A DNA stretch of 64,000 nucleotides. Source: Pseudomonadota bacterium. GTDB taxonomy: Bacteria; Pseudomonadota; Gammaproteobacteria; Pseudomonadales; Oceanobacteraceae. The stretch is from assembly GCA_030145845.1 (NCBI GenBank), contig JAIXHJ010000014.1:51097-115096 (forward strand), given 5' to 3'. The notes under the pieces are model-generated. The model saw nothing but the letters and a program-made list of their open reading frames with translations, did no database searches and was not told the DNA's origin. Shown here piece after piece: positions 18,079 through 27,709 of the stretch. Made by a program: the position numbers and the translations under genes. The stretch's first letter is position 1; each line of letters starts with the position of its first letter.

Positions 18079-19005
18079 ATGAAATTGTTGCTGCTTGCTG
18101 TCATTATTATTGCTGCTTTCTGGCTGCTGCGCCGCCATTATTCCGCGGTGGGAAAATGGCTGTATAACACTGCGATGGCCACCGAAGCTGCTCTGTATGG
18201 TTTCCGTAAGCAAAGTGTTGCTATCGGTGATATGCACCTTACCTGTTACCGCAATCACAATCCGGGCAAGCCGGTGCTGGTGATGCTGCATGGTTTCAGT
18301 GCCGATAAAACGGTATGGCTGCGCTTTGCGCGGCCGCTGGCAAAAGATTATGACATTGTGATTCCGGATATGGCCGGTCATGGTGACAGCCCTTATGACC
18401 CACAGTGGAATTATGGCATGCCGGCGCAGGCAGAACGGCTGCAGCAGCTGCTGGAAACGCTGAATATTCCCCGGGCGCATCTGATCGGTAATTCCATGGG
18501 TGGCTTTCTGGCTGCTACCTTCGCTATCCGTTATCCACAGAAAACGCTGTCGGCAACCATGGTTGATCCGGCCGGGGTACATGCTCCGCAGGCCAGTAAA
18601 ATGATGCAGATGCTGGAGCAGGGGCGTAACCCTTTTATCATCAACAGCCGGGCTGAATTCGATGAGTTCTATGCCATGACCATGGAACAACCACCCTTTG
18701 TACCGGATATTGTGCTGCAGGCGGTGTATGAAAAATACCGCGGCAGTCAGCAGCAGCTGGAACGGATTTTTGCGGATTTTTACAGCAGTGATTATCTGGA
18801 GGAATCCCTCGGCCAGCTGACGGTGCCGGCCATGCTGTGGTGGGGGGATCAGGATAAACTGCTGCACGTCAGTTCCGTGGAGGTATGGCAGGCAGGGATT
18901 CCTCATCTGCGGGTGGAGGTTTTTCCCGGCATTGGCCATATGCCGATGGTGGAAATGCCGGCACGTACTGCACAGCTGTATCGCAGCTTCCTCGACAGTC
19001 TGTGA
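18079..19005 (+). CDS. Membrane-anchored alpha/beta-hydrolase (esterase/lipase-like)
   Basis: 308 residues with an N-terminal hydrophobic anchor (MKLLLLAVIIIAAFWLLRR). The alpha/beta-hydrolase fold shows the oxyanion-loop HGFSADK, the nucleophile elbow GNSMGG (Ser139), Asp259 in WWGDQDKLL and His287 in GIGHMPMVE, so the catalytic triad is complete. It is predicted to hydrolyse esters or monoacylglycerol-type lipids near the membrane. It follows the BVMO gene by 36 bases with its own ribosome-binding site (AAGGAACGCTT). A ketone-to-ester-to-acid-plus-alcohol route is a reasonable inference for the pair. Confidence 0.88.
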   Translation: MKLLLLAVIIIAAFWLLRRHYSAVGKWLYNTAMATEAALYGFRKQSVAIGDMHLTCYRNHNPGKPVLVMLHGFSADKTVWLRFARPLAKDYDIVIPDMAGHGDSPYDPQWNYGMPAQAERLQQLLETLNIPRAHLIGNSMGGFLAATFAIRYPQKTLSATMVDPAGVHAPQASKMMQMLEQGRNPFIINSRAEFDEFYAMTMEQPPFVPDIVLQAVYEKYRGSQQQLERIFADFYSSDYLEESLGQLTVPAMLWWGDQDKLLHVSSVEVWQAGIPHLRVEVFPGIGHMPMVEMPARTAQLYRSFLDSL

Positions 19006-19133
19006 TGTCTGCCGCTGTGCCATAGTGGCATTATCACAGCAGCATTAATAATCCTTATTGGCCGGCCGGGAATCTATTCTTTATTGTGTAGTCAGTTTTT
19101 AAATCTGCATAACGAAGGAAACAGGAGCCGGCG

Positions 19134-20507
19134 ATGACATCTTTCCGTACCGAACGCGACAGCATGGGTGAACTGCAGGTACCGGAGAACGCCCTGTACG
19201 GCGCTCAGACCCAGCGCGCAATCAATAATTTTCCGGTCAGTGGGCAGCCATTACCGGAAGCCTTTATCCGCGCGCTGCTGCTGATCAAAGCGGCGGCCGC
19301 ACGGGCCAACCGCGAACTGGAAGTCATCCCCTCACCGGTGGCAGTCGCTATTGAACAGTCGGCCAATCAACTGCTGGCCGATGAGAATATGCTGTCACAT
19401 TTTCCGGTGGATATTTTTCAGACCGGCTCCGGTACCAGTTCCAATATGAATGCCAACGAAGTACTGGCCACCCTCGCCAGTCAGCGTTGTGGCCAGCCGG
19501 TCAGCCCGAATGATCACGTTAATGCCGGGCAGAGCAGTAATGACACCATTCCTTCGGCTATTCACCTCAGTGCAGCCATGCTGTTGTCGGAAGCCTTGTT
19601 GCCGGCGCTGGAGCACCTGCAGGAAGTCATTGGCAACAAAGCGGACAGCCTGAAAGACGTGGTCAAAACCGGTCGTACCCATCTGATGGATGCCATGCCG
19701 CTGCGCATGGATCAGGCGCTGGGCGGCTGGCGCAGTCAGATTCAGCAGAATATCCGCGCCCTGCTGGCACTGCAGCCGGCGTTACAGTCGCTGGCCCAGG
19801 GCGGTACTGCGGTGGGTACCGGTGTGAATGCCCATCCGTCATTTGTGCTGGTTTTCCTGCGTGAACTGTCGACCATGACGGATCTGCCGCTGACCCAGGC
19901 GGACAGTTTCTTCGCCCATATCGGCAGTCAGGATATTGCCGTGTCGGTTTCCGGGCAGCTGAAAACCACGGCGGTGTCGATCATGAAAATTGCCAACGAC
20001 CTGCGCTGGATGAATTCCGGGCCGCTGGCCGGGCTGGGTGAAATAGAACTGGAAGCGCTGCAGCCGGGGTCATCCATTATGCCGGGTAAGGTCAATCCGG
20101 TGATTCCGGAAGCCGCGGCCATGGTGGCAGCGCAGGTAATTGGCAATGATACGGCGATTACCGTGGCCGGCCAGTCCGGTAATTTCGAGCTCAATGTCAT
20201 GCTGCCGCTGGTGGCAAAAAATCTGTGTGACAGCATCAGTCTGCTGGCCAGTGTCAGCCGTCTGCTGGCTGATAAAGCGATTGCCACTTTCCGCGTCAAT
20301 GAAGAGCAGCTGAATGCCGCACTGGGCCGTAATCCGATTCTGGTCACAGCGCTGAATCCGGTAATCGGTTATCTTAAGGCGGCAGAAATTGCCAAACAGG
20401 CTTACAAAGAAAAACGGCCGGTGATTGATGTGGCACTGGAAAATACCGACCTCAGTCGTGAAGAACTGGAAAAACTGCTCGATCCGCGCCACCTGACCGG
20501 TGAATAA
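19134..20507 (+). CDS. fumC: Class II fumarate hydratase
   Basis: 457 residues. It interconverts fumarate and malate in the TCA cycle as an iron-free homotetramer. Typical segments: NFPVSGQPLPEAFI, the FQTGSGTSSNMNANEV and GQSSNDTIPSAIH active-site loops, KTGRTHLMDAMPL and the lyase signature GSSIMPGKVNP (about 312-322). The ATG has AGGAGCCGGCG upstream. FumC enzymes are often induced under oxidative stress or iron limitation, but no such site was recognised here. The 128 bases upstream are AT-rich and probably carry its promoter. Confidence 0.97.
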   Translation: MTSFRTERDSMGELQVPENALYGAQTQRAINNFPVSGQPLPEAFIRALLLIKAAAARANRELEVIPSPVAVAIEQSANQLLADENMLSHFPVDIFQTGSGTSSNMNANEVLATLASQRCGQPVSPNDHVNAGQSSNDTIPSAIHLSAAMLLSEALLPALEHLQEVIGNKADSLKDVVKTGRTHLMDAMPLRMDQALGGWRSQIQQNIRALLALQPALQSLAQGGTAVGTGVNAHPSFVLVFLRELSTMTDLPLTQADSFFAHIGSQDIAVSVSGQLKTTAVSIMKIANDLRWMNSGPLAGLGEIELEALQPGSSIMPGKVNPVIPEAAAMVAAQVIGNDTAITVAGQSGNFELNVMLPLVAKNLCDSISLLASVSRLLADKAIATFRVNEEQLNAALGRNPILVTALNPVIGYLKAAEIAKQAYKEKRPVIDVALENTDLSREELEKLLDPRHLTGE

Positions 20508-20539
20508 GCGGCATCGGGTAACAGCAACAGGAGGCATTG

Positions 20540-20863
20540 ATGAAAGGATGGGCTGTGCTGACGCTGTCAGTATTGCTGGCGGGTTGTGACTTCGGGGCCA
20601 GTCTGCAGGGCAATGTCCGTAATCTCGGAGATGCCATTGATCATTGCCGCAACTACACCCGCCATGTGGTGATCGCCGATACCGTGATCAGCGTGGATCA
20701 GTTGTCGACCCGTCAGAGCCGTGACTTTTATGAGGTCTATCTGAATCTGGATACTAAGGAAAAGCACGGCTATTCCTACTGTCAGATTGATATGGATGGT
20801 CTGATTGTGCAGCATTCTGCTCCTGGCTTCCGTAAAAACAGTGGCGCATTCAGTCAGTTCTGA
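20540..20863 (+). CDS. Small lipoprotein, paralogue A of a tandem pair
   Basis: 107 residues from ATG 20540, which has an AGGAGG ribosome-binding site; the frame also offers a TTG one codon earlier. The signal ends in lipobox LLAGC. The mature part is about 90 residues with two conserved Cys (HCRNYTR and SYCQID). It shares close to half its residues with the next gene (VRNLGxAIxHCRxYTR, LSTR, YEVxLNLxTKE, GYxxC). Family unknown. It lies 30 bases after fumC and may be co-transcribed with it. Confidence 0.8.
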   Translation: MKGWAVLTLSVLLAGCDFGASLQGNVRNLGDAIDHCRNYTRHVVIADTVISVDQLSTRQSRDFYEVYLNLDTKEKHGYSYCQIDMDGLIVQHSAPGFRKNSGAFSQF

Positions 20864-20994
20864 GTGCAGGGTTGCCGGTTGTTTCCGGACTGCTCAGAAA
20901 GGTTGCTGATTCTTACGTTCTGTTACCTTAATTTCTGAACATCTGTTCTAGAATGTCAGTACTATCAGCTTACAGAGTGTCACAGGAGTCAGGG

Positions 20995-21336
20995 ATGAAG
21001 TTTTTCGGGGGGCTGCCACCTTTGCTGTTACTGATGCTGATCAGCGGCTGTGCAGATAAAGGCTATCCCAAGCAGGCGCAGGATGGGGTGCGTAATCTTG
21101 GTGAAGCCATCGGCCATTGCCGGGCCTACACCCGCTACCATGTGGATGGCGATCCGGCCATCAGTCTCGATAATCTGTCGACCCGCCGTGACCTGAAGTA
21201 CTATGAGGTCTTCCTGAATCTGACCACCAAAGAAGACAGCGGTTACGCCCACTGCCGTATCAGCTTTGCCGGTGAAATCCGCATTCACCGCATCAAAGGC
21301 TTCAATAAAGGCGGCGGTTTCTTCGGTTCCTTCTGA
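20995..21336 (+). CDS. Small lipoprotein, paralogue B of a tandem pair
   Basis: 113 residues from ATG 20995 (AGGAG ribosome-binding site 7 bases upstream; the frame opens 14 codons earlier without one). The lipobox is LISGC. The mature part mirrors the previous gene: VRNLGEAIGHCRAYTR, LSTR, YYEVFLNLTTKE, GYAHCRIS and a Gly/Phe-rich end. The two conserved Cys (in HCR and AHCR) could form a disulphide in the periplasm. No domain name recognised. It is convergent with the hybrid kinase, 4 bases apart. Confidence 0.8.
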   Translation: MKFFGGLPPLLLLMLISGCADKGYPKQAQDGVRNLGEAIGHCRAYTRYHVDGDPAISLDNLSTRRDLKYYEVFLNLTTKEDSGYAHCRISFAGEIRIHRIKGFNKGGGFFGSF

Positions 21337-21340
21337 TCCC

Positions 21341-24076
21341 TCAGCCTGCCTGCCAGGCGGCGTGAATCTTCAGCATCATGTCGGCGGCATCCAGCGGCTT
21401 GGCAATATGATCCTGCATGCCGGCCTGATAACAGGCTTTGACATCGGTATCCATGGCGTTGGCAGTCATCGCCAGTACCGGGGTATGGGCAAAGCCGGGC
21501 AGCTGACGCAAGCGGCGGGTGGCTTCCAGCCCGTCCATCACCGGCATCTGAATATCCATCAGTATCACATCCGGCTGCAGGCCATTGCACAGCAGGTCCA
21601 GGGCATCCTGGCCATTGTCGGCGAGGGTGACGGCCGCGCCCATCTCCGTCAGTAATTCCTGCGCCAGCAGCTGATTCAGCGCAACATCTTCAACCAGCAG
21701 GCAATGGCAGCCAGCCAGCGGCTGCGCGCTCTGCCCGCTTATGCCGGCGGTTGGCTGTGCTGCCGGTACGGTGTCGGCGGTTGCCGGTGGCAGTGTCAGG
21801 GTAACCAGAAATTCACTGCCTTTGCCTTCTTCGCTGCGGACCCGGATCTCACCGCCCATCAGCGTTGCCAGCTCCTGGCAGATACTCAGGCCCAGCCCGG
21901 TACCGCCGAAGCGCCGGCTGGTGGAGGAGTCGGCCTGACGGAAGGCTTCAAACAGATGCGGCAGCTGTTGCGCTGAGATACCAATACCGGTATCGCTGAC
22001 GCGGATTTCCAGCTGTTCTGTCTGCGGCTGGTAATCAACGTGCAGATGCACGCTGCCCTGCGCGGTAAATTTGAAAGCGTTGCTCAGCAGGTTAAGAAAA
22101 ATCTGTTCGCAGCGCAGTTCATCACCGCTGACCAGTGCCGGTACCTGACTGCTGCAGTCAACAGCAAAAGATAAGCCTTTTTCTTCGGCTTTCAGATCAA
22201 ACAGGGCACGTATTTTATGCAGCAGGTCAGCGATGGAAAAGTTATGCCGTTCAAGTTCCAGCTGACCGGATTCAATCTTGGCGTAATCCAGCGATTCATT
22301 AATCAGCGCCAGCAGGGTGGAAGAGGCTAACTGGGATTTTTCCAGATAATCTTTCTGGCGCGTGGTCAGTTCAGTTTTCAGGCACAGATTAATAAAACCG
22401 ATAATGGCATTCATCGGTGTGCGTAATTCGTGGCTCATGTTGGCCAGAAAACGCGATTTTGCTTCATTGGCAGCACTGGCTTTTTCCATCGCCTGTTTCA
22501 GCTCGCGGGTTTTGACATCGACCTGTTTACGCACATGCTCGTAGGAACCGGTCACAATCAGAATAAATATCTGAAAAAGAGCAGTAATAAAAAAACCACC
22601 GGTAATAATCAGCCAGCTGCTCCAGTCGCGGGCATTCTGTAACAGTGACTGATTGGCATAAAACTCGATGTTGTAGCGGCGGGTGCCGAATTCGGAAAAA
22701 TACGTAAAAGGCTGGTAAACCGGGTTGGCGCTCTCCGCGGACTGAAACAGTATCCGGTCACTGGCGTCTTCCGACGAATCGGACACCCTGAGTGAAATGC
22801 CCTGCAGGCTGGCCTGCTGCAGAATAGGGCCAAGCATGTCACCCATACGGATCACACCGCTGGCATAACCGATAAAAGGAACCTGCTCAGAACCGGATTC
22901 ATTATTCATGATATCGAACACCGGCATATACAGAATGGTGGCTTTCTGATTACCGGTTTCCTGGGCCAGCGTAATGGGTGCGGTTGCCACCGGACGCTGC
23001 AGAATTCTGGCTTGCTGCAGGGCATCAAGGCGCGATTGATTGGCACCCAGATTGAGCCCCAGAGCACGCTTGTTGCGTTCAAACGGATAAATATAAATCA
23101 CCGGGTAGTATTCTTTATGCTGGCGGGCCGGGATCAGTTCACCCTGTTCATCAATTTCCTGCATGCGGAAATCCGGGAATTCCCGGCGCATCGACGTTTC
23201 AAAACTGTCGCGCTCGCTGTCCCGGATCACCGGTGTCCAGCCAATACCATACAAAGCGGCATCGGAATCCATAATGACTTCGGAAAAGGCGTTGAATTCT
23301 TCCAGTGTCACGTAATGTGATGCATTGAACAGTGCCGCATAGGCAATCAGTTTTTTCTCCGATATCTTCAGCAGCTCATTAATTTTCTGACCAATCTGTT
23401 CGGCCCGGCTTTCAAACGCTGTCTGGCGCTGAACCTGGCTCAGCTGCTGGGATTTGATAAACAGGGAAACGGCAATGGTGAACAACACCATGGTGGGAAT
23501 AATGACCTGTGCCCGCCGCTGGTTGGGAATATCCGGTGTCAGCAGGGTCAGCAGCAGTGGTGTGAACAACATAATGCCGATGCCATCGCCGACCCACCAG
23601 GTGAGCAGGGTGAAGCCAAACTGACTGCTGTCGGTAAAGCCGGCCGCCAGCAGCGTCAGAGGACCAATCAGGCTGTTGACCAGGCTGCTGCCAAACGCCA
23701 CCGCGAAGACAAAATACAGAATGGCAGAGGGGGAGTAAGGAATTTCCCGGCGACCGATCAGACGCTGGTAGATCAGATAACCGGCCAGGGTCTGCAGACT
23801 GGCGCCAAGGCCGATACATAAGGGTACCCACAGGTTGGCGTTGCCGAGTTCACGGAAACCGGCGGAGGCGACCCACAGGTTGGTGAGAAATGAACCCAGC
23901 AGAATACCACTCAGCACCGCCAGCGGCGGGAAGCGCAGCGCCAGCGCCAGCGCCACACCGGAGGCCGGCCACACCGCAGAGGCAAAGCCGGGGGGAATCG
24001 CAAGCTGAATTCCGATCATACCGGCGCCATGATAGGCCGCTGCCGACAGCAGCGTAATCAGTATGAAGCGGACCAT
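21341..24076 (-). CDS. Hybrid sensor histidine kinase: MASE1-CHASE-HisKA-HATPase-REC
   Basis: 911 residues from ATG 24076 (GGAGGAAAA upstream; an extra ATG lies 8 codons earlier). About eight membrane helices form a MASE1 sensor (about 1-210). A periplasmic CHASE domain follows (about 230-460), then a further TM, coiled coil, HisKA with His549 in [12 protein letters not shown], the HATPase ([18 protein letters not shown]) and a receiver domain with phospho-acceptor Asp841 in [11 protein letters not shown]. There is no Hpt or output domain and no partner regulator nearby, so the phosphate must go elsewhere. The signal is unknown. Confidence 0.94.
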   Translation of the reverse strand: MVRFILITLLSAAAYHGAGMIGIQLAIPPGFASAVWPASGVALALALRFPPLAVLSGILLGSFLTNLWVASAGFRELGNANLWVPLCIGLGASLQTLAGYLIYQRLIGRREIPYSPSAILYFVFAVAFGSSLVNSLIGPLTLLAAGFTDSSQFGFTLLTWWVGDGIGIMLFTPLLLTLLTPDIPNQRRAQVIIPTMVLFTIAVSLFIKSQQLSQVQRQTAFESRAEQIGQKINELLKISEKKLIAYAALFNASHYVTLEEFNAFSEVIMDSDAALYGIGWTPVIRDSERDSFETSMRREFPDFRMQEIDEQGELIPARQHKEYYPVIYIYPFERNKRALGLNLGANQSRLDALQQARILQRPVATAPITLAQETGNQKATILYMPVFDIMNNESGSEQVPFIGYASGVIRMGDMLGPILQQASLQGISLRVSDSSEDASDRILFQSAESANPVYQPFTYFSEFGTRRYNIEFYANQSLLQNARDWSSWLIITGGFFITALFQIFILIVTGSYEHVRKQVDVKTRELKQAMEKASAANEAKSRFLANMSHELRTPMNAIIGFINLCLKTELTTRQKDYLEKSQLASSTLLALINESLDYAKIESGQLELERHNFSIADLLHKIRALFDLKAEEKGLSFAVDCSSQVPALVSGDELRCEQIFLNLLSNAFKFTAQGSVHLHVDYQPQTEQLEIRVSDTGIGISAQQLPHLFEAFRQADSSTSRRFGGTGLGLSICQELATLMGGEIRVRSEEGKGSEFLVTLTLPPATADTVPAAQPTAGISGQSAQPLAGCHCLLVEDVALNQLLAQELLTEMGAAVTLADNGQDALDLLCNGLQPDVILMDIQMPVMDGLEATRRLRQLPGFAHTPVLAMTANAMDTDVKACYQAGMQDHIAKPLDAADMMLKIHAAWQAG

Positions 24077-24141
24077 AGGAGTTTTCCTCCGGCTCAGCAT
24101 TGGATTAACTGAGTATAGTCAGGCGGAGGAAAAAGCGTGAT

Positions 24142-24537
24142 TCAGAGACTGTATCTTTGATGACAGTGGGCAATGCCGGAGACGATCGGATAATCCTGAC
24201 ATTCTGCGCTGGTGCAGACAAACTCAGCGATACGGGCTTCCGCCGGCAACAGCACTTCGGGCTCACCCAGATAACCGGCAGGGCAGAGTTCACCGGCACG
24301 GCGGTGCCAGTATTCCTTAAAGGTACTGATGGTTTTGTCATAATTAAAAATAAACTGATAACCACCGACCTGACGGACTTCAATGACATACACACCGGGC
24401 GCGATCTGTTCGTCGAGGTAGCCGTCATGGGCGTCGCCGAAGGTACCGGTTACGGGTTTGTATGCCACAGGGCTGCAGCCGGAAAGCAATGGCAGCAGAC
24501 TGACAGCAATAACAACAGAGTAAATAAAACGAATCAT
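24142..24537 (-). CDS. Small lipoprotein resembling the CC0125/CC1285 family
   Basis: 131 residues with lipobox LLSGC (Cys21). The mature start (PVAYKPVTGTFGDAHDGYLDEQIAPGVYVIEVRQVGGY) has the Y-x-P...GY-x-(D/E)...Y-x-V-x-x-x-G pattern of that lipoprotein group. The C-terminal half carries four further Cys (in ELCPAGY, FVCTSAEC and AHCHQ). Function unknown. It lies 65 bases upstream of the hybrid kinase in the same direction and may form an operon with it. Confidence 0.72.
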   Translation of the reverse strand: MIRFIYSVVIAVSLLPLLSGCSPVAYKPVTGTFGDAHDGYLDEQIAPGVYVIEVRQVGGYQFIFNYDKTISTFKEYWHRRAGELCPAGYLGEPEVLLPAEARIAEFVCTSAECQDYPIVSGIAHCHQRYSL

Positions 24538-24617
24538 GAATCAACAGAAAACAGGCTGGCCAAGCGCTGCATTCTGCACAGTGTCAGGCGTCACGTCCAG
24601 TTACTGATCAGACTGTT

Positions 24618-25094
24618 TCACAAAGCTGTGATGGGGTTAAAAACCGCGCGCGTCAGTCTGGCCAGATCCTGTGGTGACAGCGCAATTTCGAGTCCGCGCC
24701 GGCCGGCACTGACGTGCATCAGCGGCAGAGCCTCAGCGCTGGCATCAATGACCGTGGGTAAGGCCTTCTTCTGCCCCAGCGGACTGATCCCTCCGACCAC
24801 ATAGCCGGTGGTCTTTTCGGCCAGGTGCGGATCGGCCATCTCAGCTTTTTTGGCGCCTACTGCCTTGGCAATGGCTTTCAGGCTGAGTTTGTGACTGACC
24901 GGCAGAATGGCAACCGCCAGCGGACTTTTATGACCGCTGAGACTGACCAGCAGGGTTTTGAACACCTGTGCCGGGTCCAGTCCGAGCACGGCGGCGGCTT
25001 CACCGCCGTAGGATTCCGCCGCCGGATCGTGCTGATATTCCAGTACCTGATAAGGGATCTTTGCTTTTTTCGCTGCATTGATGGCCGGGGTCAC
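24618..25094 (-). CDS. ybaK: Cys-tRNA(Pro)/Cys-tRNA(Cys) deacylase YbaK
   Basis: 158 residues. A stand-alone editing domain that hydrolyses cysteine misattached to tRNA(Pro). Signature residues: HDPAAESYGGEAAAVLGLDPAQVFKTLLV, AILPVSHKLSLKAIAKAVGAKKAEMA and TGYVVGGISPLGQKKALPTVID. The frame is open upstream to 25262, but GTG 25094 has GGGAG 8 bases upstream and its GTGA overlaps the stop of the DUF1653 gene, a typical coupling. It gives the normal YbaK length. Confidence 0.95.
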   Translation of the reverse strand: MTPAINAAKKAKIPYQVLEYQHDPAAESYGGEAAAVLGLDPAQVFKTLLVSLSGHKSPLAVAILPVSHKLSLKAIAKAVGAKKAEMADPHLAEKTTGYVVGGISPLGQKKALPTVIDASAEALPLMHVSAGRRGLEIALSPQDLARLTRAVFNPITAL

Positions 25095-25363
25095 GACTGC
25101 ACTCCCGGGTATTCCGGTTCTTCTGACTGGTTTTCGGTAGCCTGCAGCAGGCGGAAGCGGGGTACCCGGCTGCCGCCGGCTTCCACGCTCTCCGTAAACA
25201 TCGCCAGCGGCCTTACCCACAGGGAGTAATCGCCGTACAGGGTTTTGTACAGCACCAGCCATTCTTCGGTCTCACTGTGGCGGACCAGACCTAACACCTG
25301 ATAGTCGTTGCCTTTGTAGTGGCGGTAAATACCGGGTGTCAGTTCAGGTTTTTCTGCGTTCAT
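25091..25363 (-). CDS. DUF1653 protein
   Basis: 90 residues with the DUF1653 pattern: PGIYRHYKGNDYQVLGLVRHSETEEWLVLYKTLYGDYSLWVRPLAMF. A small soluble protein probably of SH3-like beta fold; biochemical role unknown. Translationally coupled to ybaK by a 4-base overlap. Confidence 0.88.
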   Translation of the reverse strand: MNAEKPELTPGIYRHYKGNDYQVLGLVRHSETEEWLVLYKTLYGDYSLWVRPLAMFTESVEAGGSRVPRFRLLQATENQSEEPEYPGVQS

Positions 25364-25395
25364 GTTTCTTCCACTGTTTATCTGCTGTTGCCGGT

Positions 25396-26112
25396 TCAGT
25401 TATCCAGTTCAAAACGGACCTGTACTGAGGCCGTGACACTCTGCTCCTGGATCAGCATGGGAGCCGGGCTGGCGGCTGATTTTGCCACGCTCAGGGCGCG
25501 CATTTCCATCAGCGGTGTGTGGCTGCCACCCTGTTCCGTAATGCGCACCACGTCGCCGATGCGGGTATCCAGAGCCGCGGCCATGCTGCGGGCTTTGTCG
25601 CGCGCATCGTGCAGGGCCAGGGTGCGCGCCTGCTGTTCCAGTGCGGCACGGTCGTTGAAACGCAGGGCAGAGGTGTTCAGGCTGAGGTGGCTGATGCCCA
25701 TCAGTTCGTGTGACAGCCGGGTGTAGTCGTCCAGCTGGCGCAGGGTCAGCACCACGTTGCGTGACACCTGTTCACCGCGGTACTGACGGCCATCCTTGCT
25801 CCATTCCCACAGTGGCTGATTGGTAATGCGTGCAGCATCAATATCCTGCGCGTCGATGCCATGATCAGCGGCCATCGCCAGCAACTGTTTCATACTGTCA
25901 TCGACCTGCTGCTTGGCCGTTCTGGCGTCGGCTGCGGTGGCGGAGACCAGGATGCTGAGGCTGATGTAGTCCGGCATGGCGCGGACTTCGCCATTGCCCT
26001 GCACCTCAATGTAATCGTCGCCGGCGCTGGCCAGCGGTGACCAGGCCGCCGCCGTGAGCAGCAGCATGGCCGGGATACTGATGCGGAACAGGGAAGTGCG
26101 GTGTGTTGTCAT
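25396..26112 (-). CDS. Secreted SIMPL-domain (DUF541) protein
   Basis: 238 residues with a signal peptide (MTTHRTSLFRISIPAMLLLTAAAWSPLASA). The mature SIMPL domain begins DDYIEVQGNGEVRAMPDYISLSILVSATAADA, with the usual DARDKA...A segment near 170 and a beta-rich end. Periplasmic members of this family form ring-like oligomers and affect oxidative-stress survival in E. coli (YggE); the mechanism is unclear. It lies 32 bases upstream of the DUF1653 gene in the same direction. Confidence 0.9.
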   Translation of the reverse strand: MTTHRTSLFRISIPAMLLLTAAAWSPLASAGDDYIEVQGNGEVRAMPDYISLSILVSATAADARTAKQQVDDSMKQLLAMAADHGIDAQDIDAARITNQPLWEWSKDGRQYRGEQVSRNVVLTLRQLDDYTRLSHELMGISHLSLNTSALRFNDRAALEQQARTLALHDARDKARSMAAALDTRIGDVVRITEQGGSHTPLMEMRALSVAKSAASPAPMLIQEQSVTASVQVRFELDN

Positions 26113-26198
26113 GGGATTTCCTTGTCAGAAGATTCACAGCTCAGACCCCGGTTAAGGGGCGGCAGTTCAGTCTGTCTGCGGATGCTTTGCTGTCAGCA

Positions 26199-26489
26199 TC
26201 AGCCGTTGCGGGCATTAAAGGCTGCCAGTTGCTCCGGGGTGGCTTCTTGCTGGTACTTCGCTTTCCATTCGCTGTAAGGCATGCCATAGACGTGTTCGCG
26301 TGCCAGTTCGTAGTCGAGGCTGACGCCTTCCTGTCCGGCGGCTGTGACCATCCATTTGGCCAGACAATTACGGCAGAAATCGGCCAGGTTCATCAGTTCG
26401 ATGTTCTGCACCTCTTTATGCTCATCAAGGTGCTGCAGTAAGCGGCGGAAAGTGGCGGCTTCAATAGCCATCTGCTGTTCAGGGCTCAT
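26199..26489 (-). CDS. DUF1244 protein
   Basis: 96 residues from ATG 26489 (CCGGAG upstream; the longer frame to 26555 has no start signal). The family stretch MNLADFCRNCLAKWMVTAAGQEG is intact, followed by YGMPYSEWKAKYQ. Helical, soluble, function unknown. The two Cys in CRNC are conserved in the family and suggest metal binding or a redox role. It is divergent from epd. Confidence 0.88.
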   Translation of the reverse strand: MSPEQQMAIEAATFRRLLQHLDEHKEVQNIELMNLADFCRNCLAKWMVTAAGQEGVSLDYELAREHVYGMPYSEWKAKYQQEATPEQLAAFNARNG

Positions 26490-26630
26490 AACGGCTCCGG
26501 TGGTGAATAAGTCCGCAGAGAGTGTAGCGCAAGGGCCTGGTTGCGTCAGTGGCATCGGGCCGCGAAATCCGCGAGAATAGCGGGCTTTTCACCGCCTGTG
26601 GCGGTATCGCTATCGGTAACGGAAGGTGTT

Positions 26631-27665
26631 ATGACTGAGTCAAGGCAGCCACTGCGTATCGCCATTAACGGTTTTGGCCGTGTCGGCCGCTGTATCCTGC
26701 GGGCCCTGTATGAAAACGGCTACCGTCAGCAGCTGCAGGTGGTGGCGATCAACGAACTGGCCGATATCGAAACCATCAGTTATATGCTGCGCTATGACAG
26801 CACCCATGGCCGTTTTCCCGGCACGGTATCGGTGGCGGATGATAATCATCTGCTGGTTAACGGTGACCGTATCTGTATCCGCCATGAAGCGGATACTGCC
26901 CGCCATGACTGGGCAGCGCTGCAGGTGGACCTGGTGCTGGAATGCAGTGGTCAGATCAAAACCCGCGAAGAGTGTGAAGCCCATCTGCAGGGCGGAGCGG
27001 GCAAAGTCCTGATTTCCAACCCGGCTGACAGCGCAGTGGATAACACCATTATTTTCGGCATTAACCAGCATACCCTGAGCGCAGAGCAGCGTATCGTCTC
27101 CAACGGCTCCTGCTCGACCAACTGTCTGCTGCCGATCCTGACGCAGCTGAACGACGCCTTTGGCATTGAAGCCGGGGTCACCACCACCATTCACTCGGCG
27201 ATGAACGACCAGCCGGTGATTGACGCCTACCATTCTGACCTGCGCCGTACCCGTTCAGCGGTGCAGAGCATTATCCCGGTGGATACCGGCCTGCCGCTGG
27301 GAATCGCCCGCCTGATGCCGGAACTCAGTGGCCGCATTGAAAGCCTGCATGTGCGGGTACCGACCATTAATGTCTCGGCACTGGATCTGAGCCTGCAATT
27401 GCGGGAAAAGACCAGCTCACAAGCGGTCAATGACCTGATACAATCCGCCGCCGACGGCCGGCTGAGCGGGATTCTGGGCATTACCCGCGAAGCCCATGCC
27501 TCCATCGATTTCAATCACGATCCGCGTTCCGGGGTGGTGGATGCCACCCAGACCCGGGTCAGCGGCGGCCGGCTGCTGAAGATGCTGGTGTGGTTTGATA
27601 ACGAATGGGGCTTTGCCAACCGTATGCTGGATACCGCGCTGTGTATGGCCGGTAAGGCTGACTGA
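26631..27665 (+). CDS. epd: D-erythrose-4-phosphate dehydrogenase
   Basis: 344 residues of the GAPDH family. Predicted to oxidise erythrose-4-phosphate to 4-phosphoerythronate with NAD+, feeding pyridoxal-phosphate synthesis. Rossmann motif INGFGRVGR; catalytic Cys161 in SNGSCSTNC, where GAPDH/Epd usually reads SNASCTTNC. The middle ([26 protein letters not shown]) and the end ([16 protein letters not shown]) follow E. coli Epd closely. It heads an epd-pgk-fba cluster as in E. coli. Start chosen at ATG 26631 with GGAAGG upstream; earlier ATGs lack one. A glyceraldehyde-3-phosphate role cannot be excluded. Confidence 0.88.
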   Translation: MTESRQPLRIAINGFGRVGRCILRALYENGYRQQLQVVAINELADIETISYMLRYDSTHGRFPGTVSVADDNHLLVNGDRICIRHEADTARHDWAALQVDLVLECSGQIKTREECEAHLQGGAGKVLISNPADSAVDNTIIFGINQHTLSAEQRIVSNGSCSTNCLLPILTQLNDAFGIEAGVTTTIHSAMNDQPVIDAYHSDLRRTRSAVQSIIPVDTGLPLGIARLMPELSGRIESLHVRVPTINVSALDLSLQLREKTSSQAVNDLIQSAADGRLSGILGITREAHASIDFNHDPRSGVVDATQTRVSGGRLLKMLVWFDNEWGFANRMLDTALCMAGKAD

Positions 27666-27709
27666 ATTTTAAAAAAGACCACCCAAACGCAAGACACAGA
27701 GGAAACACA

